Assembly (NCBI GenBank): GCA_019671005.1
Contig: CM033728.1
Span: forward strand, 23,573,099 to 23,637,098
DNA length: 64,000 nt
Direction of reading: 5' to 3'
From: Hibiscus mutabilis
Taxonomy: Eukaryota > Streptophyta > Magnoliopsida > Malvales > Malvaceae
Shown: positions 9,315 to 20,300 of the stretch, piece by piece
Numbering within the stretch: the first letter of the stretch is position 1
Layout of the letters: each line of letters begins with the position of its first letter
Translations under genes and position numbers: made by a program
Notes under the pieces: model-generated
What the model saw: the letters and a program-made list of their open reading frames with translations, nothing else
What the model was told of the DNA's origin: nothing
Databases searched by the model: none

Positions 9315-10700
9315 TTAATTTTCTGTTCATTTCCTGTCCTTAATTTCAATATCAAATTCTTGTAAAAGTAATATCCAACGAATCAAACGAGGTTTGGCAT
9401 CCTTTTTAGCAAATAGATATTTGATTGCCGAATGGTCCGTATGAACAATTACCTTTGTACCAATCAAATAGGATCGAAACTTGTCAAATGCGAAAACTAT
9501 AGCTAGTAACTCTTTCTCCGTTGTTGTGTAATTCACTTGAGCACTATTAAGAGTTTTACTAGCGTAGTATATCACATGGAAGGTCTTACCTATGCGTTGG
9601 CCTAGGACGGCTCCTACCGCGAAATCACTTGCATCACACATGAGCTCAAAAGGTAGCGTCCAATCTGGTGGAATGACAATGGGTGCCGAGGCAAGCTTTT
9701 TATTTAGGGTTTCGAATGCTTGGTTGCAAGAATCATCAAAATTGAAGACTTTATCCTGTTCAAGCAGATTACACAAGGGTTTAGTTATTTTAGAAAAATT
9801 ATGAATGAACCTCCTGTAAAAACCTGCATGTCCGAGAAAACTTCGAATTGCTTTAACCGAACTTGGTGGAGGTAATCTCTCGATCACGTCCACCTTGGCT
9901 TTGTCTACTTCAATTCCCTTGGATGAAATCTTGTGGCCGAGCACTATTCCTTCATCTACCATAAAATGGCATTTTTCTCAATTGAGGACTAAATCCGTTT
10001 CTTCACATCTTGCCAACACCCTCTCTAAATTGCCGAGACAGCTGTCGAAGTCATTACCAAAAACAGAAAAATCATCCATGAAGATCTCAAGGAAGTCTTC
10101 GACCATGTCTGAAAAGAGCGCCATCATGCATCTTTGGAAGGTTGCTGGGGCGTTACACAATCCGAACGGCATCCTTCGGAAGGCATAAGTACCGTATGGG
10201 CATGTGAAGGTTGTTTTTTCTTGATCTTCTGGTGCTATGGCAATTTGATTGTAACCTGAATAACCATCAAGAAAACAATAAAAGGGTTTACCTGCAAGAC
10301 GGTCAGGCATTTGATCAATAAAGGGTAATGGGAAGTGATTTTTCCTGGTGGCTTTGTTTAGCTTTCGATAATCCATACAAACCCTCCAACCGGTCACAGT
10401 CCTGGTTGGAATGAGTTCATTATTTTCATTACTTACCACTGTTATACCTCCATTTTTCGGTACACATTGTACCAGACTTACCCATGTACTATCAGAGATA
10501 GGGTATATAATGCCGGCGTCAAGCCACTTGATGATTTCTTTCATTACAACCCCTTTCATGGCATGATTCAGTCTCCTCTGGGCCTCAATTGAAGGTTTGT
10601 GATCATCTTCCAACAAGATCTTGTGCATGCACACCGCCGGGCTAATTCCCTTCAAGTCGGCAATTGTCCACCCTATTGCCTTTTTGTGTAGCTTCAACAT
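9315..10700 (-). pseudogene. Reverse transcriptase and RNase H of Athila-like pol
   Basis: Minus strand, two long frames (10700-9978 and 9962-9327) in the same register, separated by a TGA where relatives have Trp. Motifs in order: WTIADLKGISPA, GIIYPISDSTW, WRVCMDYRKLN, DGYSGYNQI, PFGLCNAPATFQ, and the catalytic FMDDFSVFG, which is intact. After the break come FLGHAGFYRRFI, then RNase H with CDASDFAVGAVLGQ, TEKELLAIVFA and VHTDHSAIKYL. Two more in-frame stops (TGA and TAA) lie at 9310-9340 at the join to integrase. RT copies element RNA into DNA and RNase H removes the RNA. The stops are consistent with decay after insertion. Confidence 0.9.
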
Positions 10701-11239
10701 CTTGATCAGCTTCTTTTCCTACTCAGGTTGTAACTTAGAAGAAATAATTACATGCAATGTATTATCGGTTCCTAAGTATGCATATTTTAGTTGCTCTGCA
10801 ATTGTTTTAACTCAAGAATCGGTGGTTGTTCAATAGAGGGTTTTTTGAGCTTACCTTCCTTACCTGAGTAATCCAGTGGTTCAAAGTATGTACCTGGTTG
10901 ATTGACTAGCCAATTTGCCTCTTCTTGTTGTTCCTCATCGACCGGTTCTTCATAGTCCTCAGGTTCCTCTTGATCGGCAATGTAGTTGCCGAGGCAACTA
11001 AATTCCTCGTCGAAGTTAAACTCTGCCGTGGCATGAAGAAGTTGGCATTCTTCTGGATCATCGTCATACCTTAGTGTTTGGAACACATTTAGTTTAACTT
11101 GCTGGTCATTCACCCTCATTGTGAGTTCTCCCTTTTCAACATCGATCAAGGTTCTCCCTGTTGCTAGGAATGGTGGGTGCATGCTCATCTGCTTCACAAT
11201 CCAAAACAATAAAGTCAGTGGGAAAAATAAATTTATCAA
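10701..11239 (-). pseudogene. Protease-RT linker of Athila-like polyprotein
   Basis: The frame 11239-10787 contains FLATGRTLIDVEKGELTMRV, the conserved end of the protease region, then a long acidic Glu/Asp-rich linker (EEPEDYEEPVDEEQQEEAN) leading to the RT. It is out of frame with the protease frame upstream, which ends at 11136; the frameshift lies within about 11136-11180. The ATG-proximal part of this frame is therefore not a natural start. The segment between 10787 and 10700 is frame-disrupted. Confidence 0.75.
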
Positions 11240-13444
11240 CTTTTAACAGTATGTCCTCGATTTTTCCCTCTGGATGCACATAGGATCTGTCGGCTAGCTG
11301 TAGCATAACTGTTGTAGGTCTTGCCTTCCCGATTCCTAGTTTCTGGAAAACTGATTTAGGCATCAAGTTTATGCTAGCCCCAAGGTCACATAGTGCTTTC
11401 CCGACATAGTGATTTCCAATAGAACAGGGTATTGTGAAACTTCCGGGATCTTTCAACTTGGGTGGCATACGATTGTGCAACATTGCCATGCATCCCTCTG
11501 TTGTGGCAACTGTTTCGAACTCTTCTAGCCTTGTTCTCTTGGACACAATGTCTTTAAGAAACTTGGCATAGTTTGGCATTTGTTCAATTGCTTCCACCAA
11601 TGGCAAGTTGATGTGGACTTGCTTTAGGATATCAAGAAACTTCTTGAATTGGTATTCTTGCTTTTGTCGCTTCAACCTTTGTGGGAATGGTGGTGGAAGT
11701 CGGATATCTTTGATCCTTTTATTGGTTTGGAACCTGATTGACGGCATTGTCGGGACAACTAGAGTTGCTGAGGCGTTATCAACTGGGGTTGCCGAGGCAT
11801 GCTCATCGCCAGTTGCCGAGGCATCTTTATCGTCAGTTGCCGAGGCATGCTTATTGCCGGTTGCCGCGACAATTCCTGGTTCAGCAACTGAGGCTTTACC
11901 GCTAGGTTTATCTTGATTTTTTTGTGGAGTTTTGTTTGATGAGCGGGTTTGAACCTCTCTAAGTTGTTGGCCACTTCTAGTGGTGATCGCCTTACATTGC
12001 TCATGGCCAGTTCCTCTTGCGACTTCAATATCGCTAGGTAAACCTCCTTGCGGTCTAGTATTCAGATTTTGAGCAAATTGTCCGACTTGATTTTCCAATG
12101 ATTTGATTGCCGCCTCTTGGTTTTGCAATCTCATCTCGGTCCTGTTAATAAAAGCATCAGTTCTTTTTATGAAATTACTATTCTCAGCCATATAAGATTC
12201 AGTTTTCATCATAAAAGCATTTAGAGAATTTTCCAAAGAACTAGATGTCGTCGATTGTTGCTGCGGCATCTGTTGCCGTGGCATATTCTGCTGGAATCCC
12301 GATGCTTGTGCATTCTGATTGTTCTGGTTTAGAGCATTGTTGGGATTACTCCATGAAAAATTTGGGTGCTTTTTCCAAGCTGTATTGTATGTATTGGACA
12401 TCACATTGTTGTTCCGATTGTAATTCCCCACATAGAAGCTGGATTCCGGATTCTGCATACATTCAGAAGAATTATGGTTATCACCACATAACTCACAAAA
12501 AGAATCCATTACCTTGACTTCATGTGTGTTGTTTAGTTTTTGCATGTTCTGGACCATCTTGGTTAAAGTGGCCAATTGTGCCGAAATTGAATCTGATGAT
12601 CCTAGTTCATGTATTGTGGCTTGGCGTCTAACTCGTCCTCTTCTAGTAGATGGGAATTGATAATCATTCTTGGCCAGCCTGTTTAAAATTTGCATCGCTT
12701 CCTCCGACGACTTATCTAGGAGTATGCCGTTTGCCGAGGCATCTAGCATCATCCTTGTTGGTGTATTCACGGCGTTGTAAAACATTGTTACTTGAGTCCA
12801 CACCGGGAATCCGTGTAGGGGGCATTTGTGTAAAAGTTCTCTATATCGCTCCCAAGCCTCGTACATGGATTCATCATCTGCCTGTCGAAAAGAAGTAATG
12901 TCGTTACGAAGCTTATCAGTCAAATTTGTAGGATTAAATCTAGCAAGGAAATCACGACAAAGATCAGTCCAAGATGCTATGGATCCAGCAAGAATGCTAT
13001 TCAACCATGCTTTCGCCCTATCCCTCAGTGAATAGGAGAATAATCTTAATCGTAATACATCGGGGGTGAGACTCCGTGTATCTTGAACGAGTTACAAATC
13101 TCGAGGAAAGATTTCAGATGTTGCTGTGCATCTTCAGTTGCTGAGCTGCCAAATTGGCCTATTGTGTTGATCATATTAAACATTACCGGTTTCAACTCAA
13201 AGTGGTCGGTTTCAATTTCAGGTGCGACAACTCATGGGTTAAGTCCATCAAGATCTTCTTCAAGATAGTCTCGAATAGTTCTGTTTCGTGCAAGAATCAC
13301 TCCTCCTCCTGCTCGAACATCTTGATTCATATCGCCGTCTTGATTAGCCATTGCTACTCTTATCCTTCGTCTAAGTCTTTGTAAGGTTCGTTCGATTTCT
13401 GGATCAAAGGGATATTCTGGTGAAGTCGGTCTCGCCCTGGTCAT
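11136..13444 (-). pseudogene. Gag and protease of Athila-like element
   Basis: The likely Gag start is MTRARPTSPEY at 13444. A TGA after DGLNP (about 13230) and a frameshift near 13060 break the N-terminal part. The long frame 13004-11136 then holds the capsid-like segment (WTDLCRDFLARFNP, AWERYRELLHKCP), a CCHC knuckle CELCGDNHNSSEC (about 12459-12498), an Asn/Gln-rich region, a linker of ASAT repeats (about 11755-11890), and the aspartic protease with ALCDLGASINLMP (about 11387). Gag forms the particle and binds RNA; the protease cleaves the polyprotein. The protease frame leaves register near 11150. Similarity to Athila Gag is by recognition of these motifs. Confidence 0.88.
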
Positions 13445-13541
13445 ATACCAATGCAAAACCAAAGTTTGTTAGCACTTTGAATTTTAAAAAAGAAAAGTAA
13501 AAAGAAAGTGCAAGAAAATAAAAACAAAGTCGCTATTGTCA
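13445..13541 (-). other. Untranslated leader of Athila-like element
   Basis: Short A/T-rich stretch between the probable Gag start and the primer binding site. Nothing else is seen in it. Confidence 0.5.
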
Positions 13542-13560
13542 ATCCCCGGCAACGGCGCCA
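13542..13560 (-). other. Primer binding site matching tRNA-Asp
   Basis: The plus strand reads ATCCCCGGCAACGGCGCCA, which equals the 3' end of plant tRNA-Asp with CCA. The element strand is its complement, lying 6 nt from the LTR B boundary. This fixes the element direction as minus and LTR B as the 5' LTR of the long unit. Confidence 0.85.
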
Positions 13561-13566
13561 AAAACT

Positions 13567-15052
13567 TGTTGCGCGTAATAAGTGCTACGCAAATGTGCAA
13601 GTATACACGTCGCAAGTTATAGTATAAAAGATATCGTCTCCACAGGGACTGGTGCCACTTCAAGAATCTAGTCTCTTGCACTGTAAAAAGTAAAAACACA
13701 AAGACAAAATTATAGGAGTTTAACTAAGAACTAATCTAGAAAGCAATAAAGTAAATGAATAGATGAGATCAATTGAGAGAGAGATAGGCCAGGTTATCGT
13801 GAGTTGAGGTGTGATAGCCGATTGGATTGTCTTGGTAATAGAGTGCACGGGCAACTCAGTTGTCGTGGCAACTTGCACAACGGGGTTGCCTTGGCAACTA
13901 ATCGATGGTTGCCTGGGCAACTACTTGGGCGTCTGGGCAGCAATCTTCAAGGTTCAGCAGAGCGTTCTTCAATGGTTTCTCCTTATCCCTAAGTCAAAAC
14001 TCTAGCTACTTGTGCATGCCTTGATAATACATCCCTCCGTGAATCAAGGGTGAACAACAACCAATCTTGTGCTCCTCTTAGCCATTGAAATCCTTAACTT
14101 ATTCCTAAGCCGGATTAATCTTCACCATCAATAGATTGAATAAAGATCATATTCATTCGTTTCTTAAATCTAACTCTCCCGACATTAGATAAATAGATGA
14201 AATCACGAGATCCTCTCCCAATTCACTCGCAAACAAGAATAAGAACCAAGAATGAATAAACCTTGAATAGAAAAGTGCAAACTCTTATTACCTAAACAAA
14301 AACCAATAGTTTCTCACAACCACAAAACACAATAACCATAGCCAAATAGATTTAGTTCATGGCTAGGTTCCAAAGAAACACAAGATAAACAATCCCTAGC
14401 ATGAACCCAATCGAACAAGAAAGAAAAGGATGAAGGAGGAGGCTTGTCGAAATTCCCCTATCTTGCTCTCTCCCTCTTGTCGAAATCTCCATCTTATTTA
14501 TAGGGCTAGGCCAAAGTCCTTCTTTGAGGAGGAGTTTAAGTTGGAATTAAATTATGTTTAAAGAATATAATTCATTATTATAATTGTATTCCTACTAGAA
14601 CTTCTCCTATCTTCTTGGAATTTAATTCTTCTTTAATCTCTGCATGGCAATCAAATTCCTTTGGGTTTGGGCTTTGCTCCACGTCATCTTGGGCTTGTAT
14701 AGTCATCAATTTCGACTACCATATCAACTTTGCTCTTGTCGACAATTGCCATGGCAACTGGCTCGGCGTCTCCTTCATGCATTGCCCTGGCAACTAGCTC
14801 GGCATCTCCTTCATGCATTGCCCTGGCAACTAGCTCGCATTGCTTTGGCAAGTGATCCTGCACATACGCACACAAAGCACACCAAAGCAGCATCTTTTCC
14901 AGAAAAACTACCAAGTTATGTAATCAAGCTCAACGATCGAAGGAAACATGGATTAATGTACGAATGGCTAACTATGCAACTAATATGAGCCTAAGTCTAA
15001 CAAAAATATGAGTAAAAAGGGTAAGAAAAATAGTACTTTTGAACACTTATCA
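13567..15052 (-). repeat. LTR B (shared middle LTR)
   Basis: 1486 bp from TGTTGCGCG to ACTTATCA. It lacks about 75 bp present in LTR A and C near the CTTGTCGAAA repeats (about 14440-14455), as expected for slippage between those direct repeats. It serves as 5' LTR of the long unit and 3' LTR of the reduced unit. Confidence 0.9.
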
Positions 15053-15841
15053 CACCCCAAACTCGAACTATTGCTTGTCCTCAAGCAATGCAAACTCATA
15101 ATTACCTGCCAAGACTTCAATTTTCACAAACTTAGCTTTGAACTTGATTTCAATTCTCTGAACTCGGGCACAAAGTATGATTGGCTTTTTATTTTTCGAA
15201 AAACTTAGGAGTTAGTCGGAATCAAACTATAATGCTTGTGAGTGTGTACGGAGTTGTGTGCAAGTTGATTTTTTAGATTCTATGCAAACAAGAGGTTTTC
15301 AAATTACTTCATTGGGTTCTTTTTAACATGTTTTAACTAGAGCCAGTGTTGGCCACCTCTAGTGCTTTGTTTTTAGTTCTATTAAGTTAATTTATTCGAC
15401 TAGAGCCGGTTTCGGGCACCTCTAGCTATCAACTAAATTTTTTTTAACACATACTATAGCCAGTTTCGGGCACCTCTAGAGATAAATTTTTAGCTCATGC
15501 TAGAGCCAATTTTGGGCACCTCTAGCATTCATCCAATTTTTATTCTAATCCCCCAATTTGTTAATTATCAACCTAAGTTTACTAGAATTCCTTAAATCAA
15601 TCAAACCACAACAGTGTTTCATCAAAATTAACATCATAGTAAAATTCTAAGTTTTTCCATGGTTATCCTAGATTAAAAATTCTATCAATTAAGTGCATTG
15701 GCAAAGTCATCATTGGATATTCATCAAATCTAAGCAATTCTTGTTCCAATTAAAGGCATGGCAAGCAATTTATGTATCCTAACTGTAATACTTAAGATGA
15801 ATGTAACTAAACATGGTAACTACTAATAACAATCCCCGGCT
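15053..15841 (-). mobile_element. Residual internal segment of the second Athila-like unit
   Basis: Nearly identical to 6569-7354 including the CTAGAG hairpin repeats, then switches at CAATCCCC to the primer-site sequence (CCCCGGC) and immediately to LTR C. All coding sequence is missing. CAATCCCC occurs at both parental breakpoints (7347-7354 and 13540-13547), so the deletion of about 6.2 kb used 8 bp of microhomology. The primer site is further cut: AACGGCGCC and the next few bases are absent. Confidence 0.9.
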
Positions 15842-17367
15842 TGTTGCGCTTAATAAGTGCTACGCAAATGTGCAAGTATACACGTCGCAAGTTATAGTAT
15901 AAAAGATATCGTCTCCACAGGGATTGGTGCCACTTCAAGAATCTAGTCTCTTGCACTGTAAAAAGTAAAAACACAAAGACATGATTATAGGAGTTTAACT
16001 AATAACTAATCTAGAAAGCAATAAAGTAAATGAATGGATCAGATCAATTGAGAGAGAGATAGGCCAGGTTATCGTGAGTTGAGGTGTGATAGCCGATTGG
16101 ATTGTCTTGGTAATAGAGTGCATGGGCAACTCAGTTGTCGTGGCAACTTGCACAACGGGGTTGCCTTGGCAACTAATCGATGGTTGCCTGGGCAACTACT
16201 TGGGCAACTACTTGGGCGTCTGGGCAGCAATCCTCAAGGTTCGGCAGAGCGTTCTTCAATGGTTTCTTCTTATCCCTAAGTCGAAACTCTAGCTACTTGT
16301 GCATGCCTTGATAATACATCTCTGCGTGAATCAAGGGTGAACAACAACCAACCTTGTGCTCCTCTTAGCCGTTGAAATCCTTAACTTATTCCTAAGCCGG
16401 ATTAATCTTCACCATCAATAGATTGAATAAAGATCATATTCATTCGTTTCTTGAATCTAACTCTCCCGATATTAGATAAATAGATGAAATCACGAGATCC
16501 TCTCCCAATTCACTCGCAAACAAGAATAAGAACCAAGAATGAATAAACCTTGAATAGAAAAGTGCAAACTCTTATTACCTAAACTAAAACCAATAGTTTC
16601 TCACAACCACAAAACACAATAACCATAGCCAAATATATTTAGTTCATGGCTAGGTTCCAAAGAAACACAAGATAAACAATCCCTAGCCTGAACCCAATCG
16701 AACAAGAAAGAAAAGGATGAAGGAGGAGGCATGTCGAAATCCTCCTTGCCCTAGATGCTTGTCGAAAATTCTCTCCTCTTGCCCTCCTTGGACTTGTCAA
16801 AATTCCCCTATCTTGCTCTCTCCCTCTTGTCGAAATCTCCATCTTATTTATAGGGCTAGGCCAAAGTCCTTCTTTGAGGAGGAGTTTAAGTTGGAATTAA
16901 ATTATCTTTAAAGAATATAATTCTTTATTATAATTGTATTCCTACTAGAACTTCTCCTATCTTCTTGGAATTTAATTCTTCTTTAATCTCTGCATGGAAA
17001 TCAAATTCCTTTGGGTTTGAGCTTTGCTCCACGTCATCTTGGGCTTGTATAGTCATCAATTTTGACTACCATATAACCATTGCTCTTGTCGACAATTGCC
17101 ATGGCAACTGGCTCGGCGTCTCCTTCATGCATTGCCCTGGCAACTAGCTCGGCATTGCTTTGGCAAGTGATCCTGCACATACACACACAAAGCACACCAA
17201 AGCAGCATCTTTTCCACAAAAACTACCAAGTTATGTAATCAAGCTCAACTATCGAAGGAAACATGGATTAATGTATGAATGGCTAACTATGCAATTAATA
17301 TGAGCCTAAGTCTAACAATAATATGAGTAAAAAGGGTAAGAAAAATAGTACTTTTGAACACTTATCA
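15842..17367 (-). repeat. LTR C (outer 5' LTR)
   Basis: 1526 bp, TGTTGCGCT to ACTTATCA. Distinguished by a 12-bp duplication GGGCAACTACTT (about 16190-16215) and by one instead of two copies of the 34-bp unit near 17120. Its right end meets the satellite at AAGAG. Confidence 0.9.
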
Positions 17368-20300
17368 AAGAGCCCACAACTAAATATTTTATGTCATAAA
17401 ATGTGATTTAATCTTATTTTTTGGTCGTTTTGTTGTGGTTTAAGGCGTACGTGTCTAAATAGGATTTATAGTGGACCCGTTAGAAATTTAAACGAGTAAA
17501 ATTTTTGAAAATAAGGTTAAACTATATTATCATTTTCAAAACCCATAACTAAATATTTTAAGTAGTAAAATTTGATTTAATCTTATTTTTGGCCGTTTTG
17601 TTGGGGTTTATGGCGTGCATGTCTAAATGGGTTTTAACAGTTGACTCATTGGAATTTTAATCATGTTCAAAAGCCCAAAAATAAATATTTTAAGTCTTAA
17701 AATTTGATTTAATATTATTTTTGCGGACATTTTGTTGGGGTTTAAGGCATGTTTATCTAAATGGGCATTACAATGGACCGTTGGAATTTTAATCGAGTAA
17801 AATATTCTAAAATTGAGGTTAAGCTGTATAATCATATTCAAAAGCCCGTAACTGAATATTTTAAGACATAAAATTTGATTTAATCTTATTTTGCAGACAT
17901 TTTGTTAGGGTTTAAGGCGTGTATGTCTAAGTGGGCATTATAGTAGACTCATTGGAATTTTAACCGAGTAAAAAGTTCTGAAATTGAGGCTAAGCTATAT
18001 AATCATGTTCAAAAAGCCCATAACTTAATATTTTAAGTAATAAAATTTGATTTAATCTTATTTTTCGGCTATTTTGTTGGGCATTAAGGCATGCATGTCT
18101 AAATGGGCTTTACAGTGGACCCGTTGGAATTTTAATCGAGTAAAAAGTTCTAAAATTGAGGTTAAGATATTTAATCTTATTTTCAGACGTTTTCTTGGGA
18201 TTTAAGGCGTGCATGACTAAATGGGCTTTATAGTGGATCCGTTAGAATTTTAACCGAGTAAAAGGTTGTAAAATTGAGGTTAAGCTGTATAATCATGTTC
18301 AAAAGCCCATAACTAAAATTTTAAGTCATAAAATTTGATTTATCTTATTTTGCAGACATTTTGTTGGGGTTTAAGGTGTGTATGTCTAAATGGGCATTAT
18401 AGTCGACTCGTTGGAATTTTAACCGAGTAGAAAGTTTTGAAAATCAGGTTAAGCTATATACTCATGTTCAAAAGCCCATAACTAAAAATTTTAAGTAGTA
18501 AAATTTGATGTAATCTTATTTTTTTGACCGTGTTTTTGGGCTTTAAGGCATGCATGTCTAAATGGGCTTTACATTAGACTCGTTGGAATTTTAATCAAGT
18601 AAAAAGTTCTAAAATTGAGGTTAAGGTATATAATCATGTTCAAAAGCCCATAAGTAAATATTTTAAGTCAAAACATTTGATGTAATCTTATTTTTTGGTT
18701 GTTTTCTTGGGGTTTAAGGTGTGCATGTCTAAATGGGCTTTATAGTGGACTCGTTGGAATTTTAACCGAGTAAAGAGTTCTAAAATTGAGGTTAAGCTAT
18801 ATAATCATATTAAAAAGGACATAATCAAATAATTTAACTCATAAAAGTTAATTAATCTTATATTGTGGTCGTTTTGTTGTTTTTAAGGTGTGCATGTCTA
18901 AATGGGCTTTATAGTGGACCCGTTGAAATTTTAATCGAGTATCAAGTAAAATTTTCTGAAAATGAGGTTAAGATATTTAATCATGTTCAAAAGCTGTTGG
19001 AATTTTGATTCAATCTAATTATTTGGCTGTTTTGTTGGGCTTTAAGGCATTCATGTCTAAACGGGCTTTACAGTGGACCCGTTGGAATTTTAATCTAGTA
19101 AAAAGTTCTAAAATTGAGGTTAACATGTATAATCATGTTCAAGAGCCCATAACTAAATATTTTAAGTCTTAAAATTTTATTTAATCTTATTTTGGCCGTT
19201 TTCTTAGGGTTTAAGGCGTGAATGTCTAAATGGGCTTTATAGTGGACCCGTTAGAATTTTAACTGAGTAAAAAGTTCTAAATTCTTAAAATTTGATTTAA
19301 TCATCTTTTTTTGCTGTTTTCTTGGGGTTTAAGGCGTGCATGTCTAACTAGGCTTCATAGTCGGCCCGTTGGAATTTTAACAGAGTAAAAAGTTCTAAAA
19401 TTGAGGTTAAGTTGTATAATCATTTTCAAAAGCCCATAAATAGATATTTTAAGTCATAAAATTTGATTTAATCTTATTTTTCGGCCGTTTGTTGGGGTTT
19501 AAGGCCTACATGTCTAAATGCCCTTTATAGTGGACCCGTTGGAATTTTAACCGAGTAAAAAGTTCTAAAATTGAGGTTAAGTTGTATAATCATTTTCAGA
19601 AACCAATAAATAAATATTTTAAGTCATAAAATTTGATTTAATCTATTTTTCGGCCGTTTTCTTGGAGTTTAAGGCATGCATGTCTAAATGGGCTTTATAG
19701 TGGACCTGTTGGAATTTTAACCGAGTAAAAAGTTCTGAAATTGAGTTTAAGCTATATAATCATATTCAAAAAGCTCATACTCAAATATTTTAACTTATAA
19801 AATTTCAACTAATCTTATATTGTGGTCGTTTTGTTGGTTTTAAGGTGTGCATGTCTAAATGAGCTTTTTAACAAAGTAAAGATTTTTGAAAATGAGGTTA
19901 AGCTATATAATCATTTTCAAAAGCCCATAACTAATTATCTTAAGCAGTAAAATTTGATATAATCTTATTTTTGGCTATTTTGTTGGGGTTTAAGGTGTGT
20001 ATGTCTATATGGGCTTTACAGTGGATTCGTTGGAATTTTAATCGAGTAAAAAGTTCTAAAACTAAAGTTAAGCTGTATAATCATGCTCAAAAGCCCATAA
20101 CTAAATATTTTAATACTTAAAATTTAATTTAATCTTATTTTTCAGCCGTTTTCTTGGGGTTTAAGGCTTGCATGGCTAAATGAGCTTTATAGTGGACCCG
20201 TTGGAATTTTAACGAGTAAAAAGTTCTAAAATTTAGGTTAAGCTATATAATCATGTTCAAAACCCCATAGCTAAATAATTTAAGTCATAAAATTTGATTT

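Larger units (their letters stand above)
5020..17367 (-). mobile_element. Athila-like Ty3/gypsy composite with three LTRs
   Basis: Order on the plus strand: LTR A (5020-6568), decayed internal region (6569-13566), LTR B (13567-15052), a residual internal segment (15053-15841), LTR C (15842-17367). The element reads right to left. Ends are TG...CA. The outer flanks are AAAAG (5015-5019) and AAGAG (17368-17372), a probable 5-bp target duplication with one mismatch, and removing the block restores one satellite monomer in phase. A single insertion followed by unequal recombination between LTRs of two copies explains the three-LTR form. Family assignment rests on the Gag and RT sequence style (FMDDFSVFG), LTR length of about 1.5 kb and the tRNA-Asp primer site. 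Confidence 0.9.

Noticed and set aside
13542..13560. Match to tRNA-Asp, possible tRNA gene
   Set aside because: Only the 3' terminal 19 nt including CCA are present, adjacent to an LTR; it is a primer binding site, and no cloverleaf can be formed.
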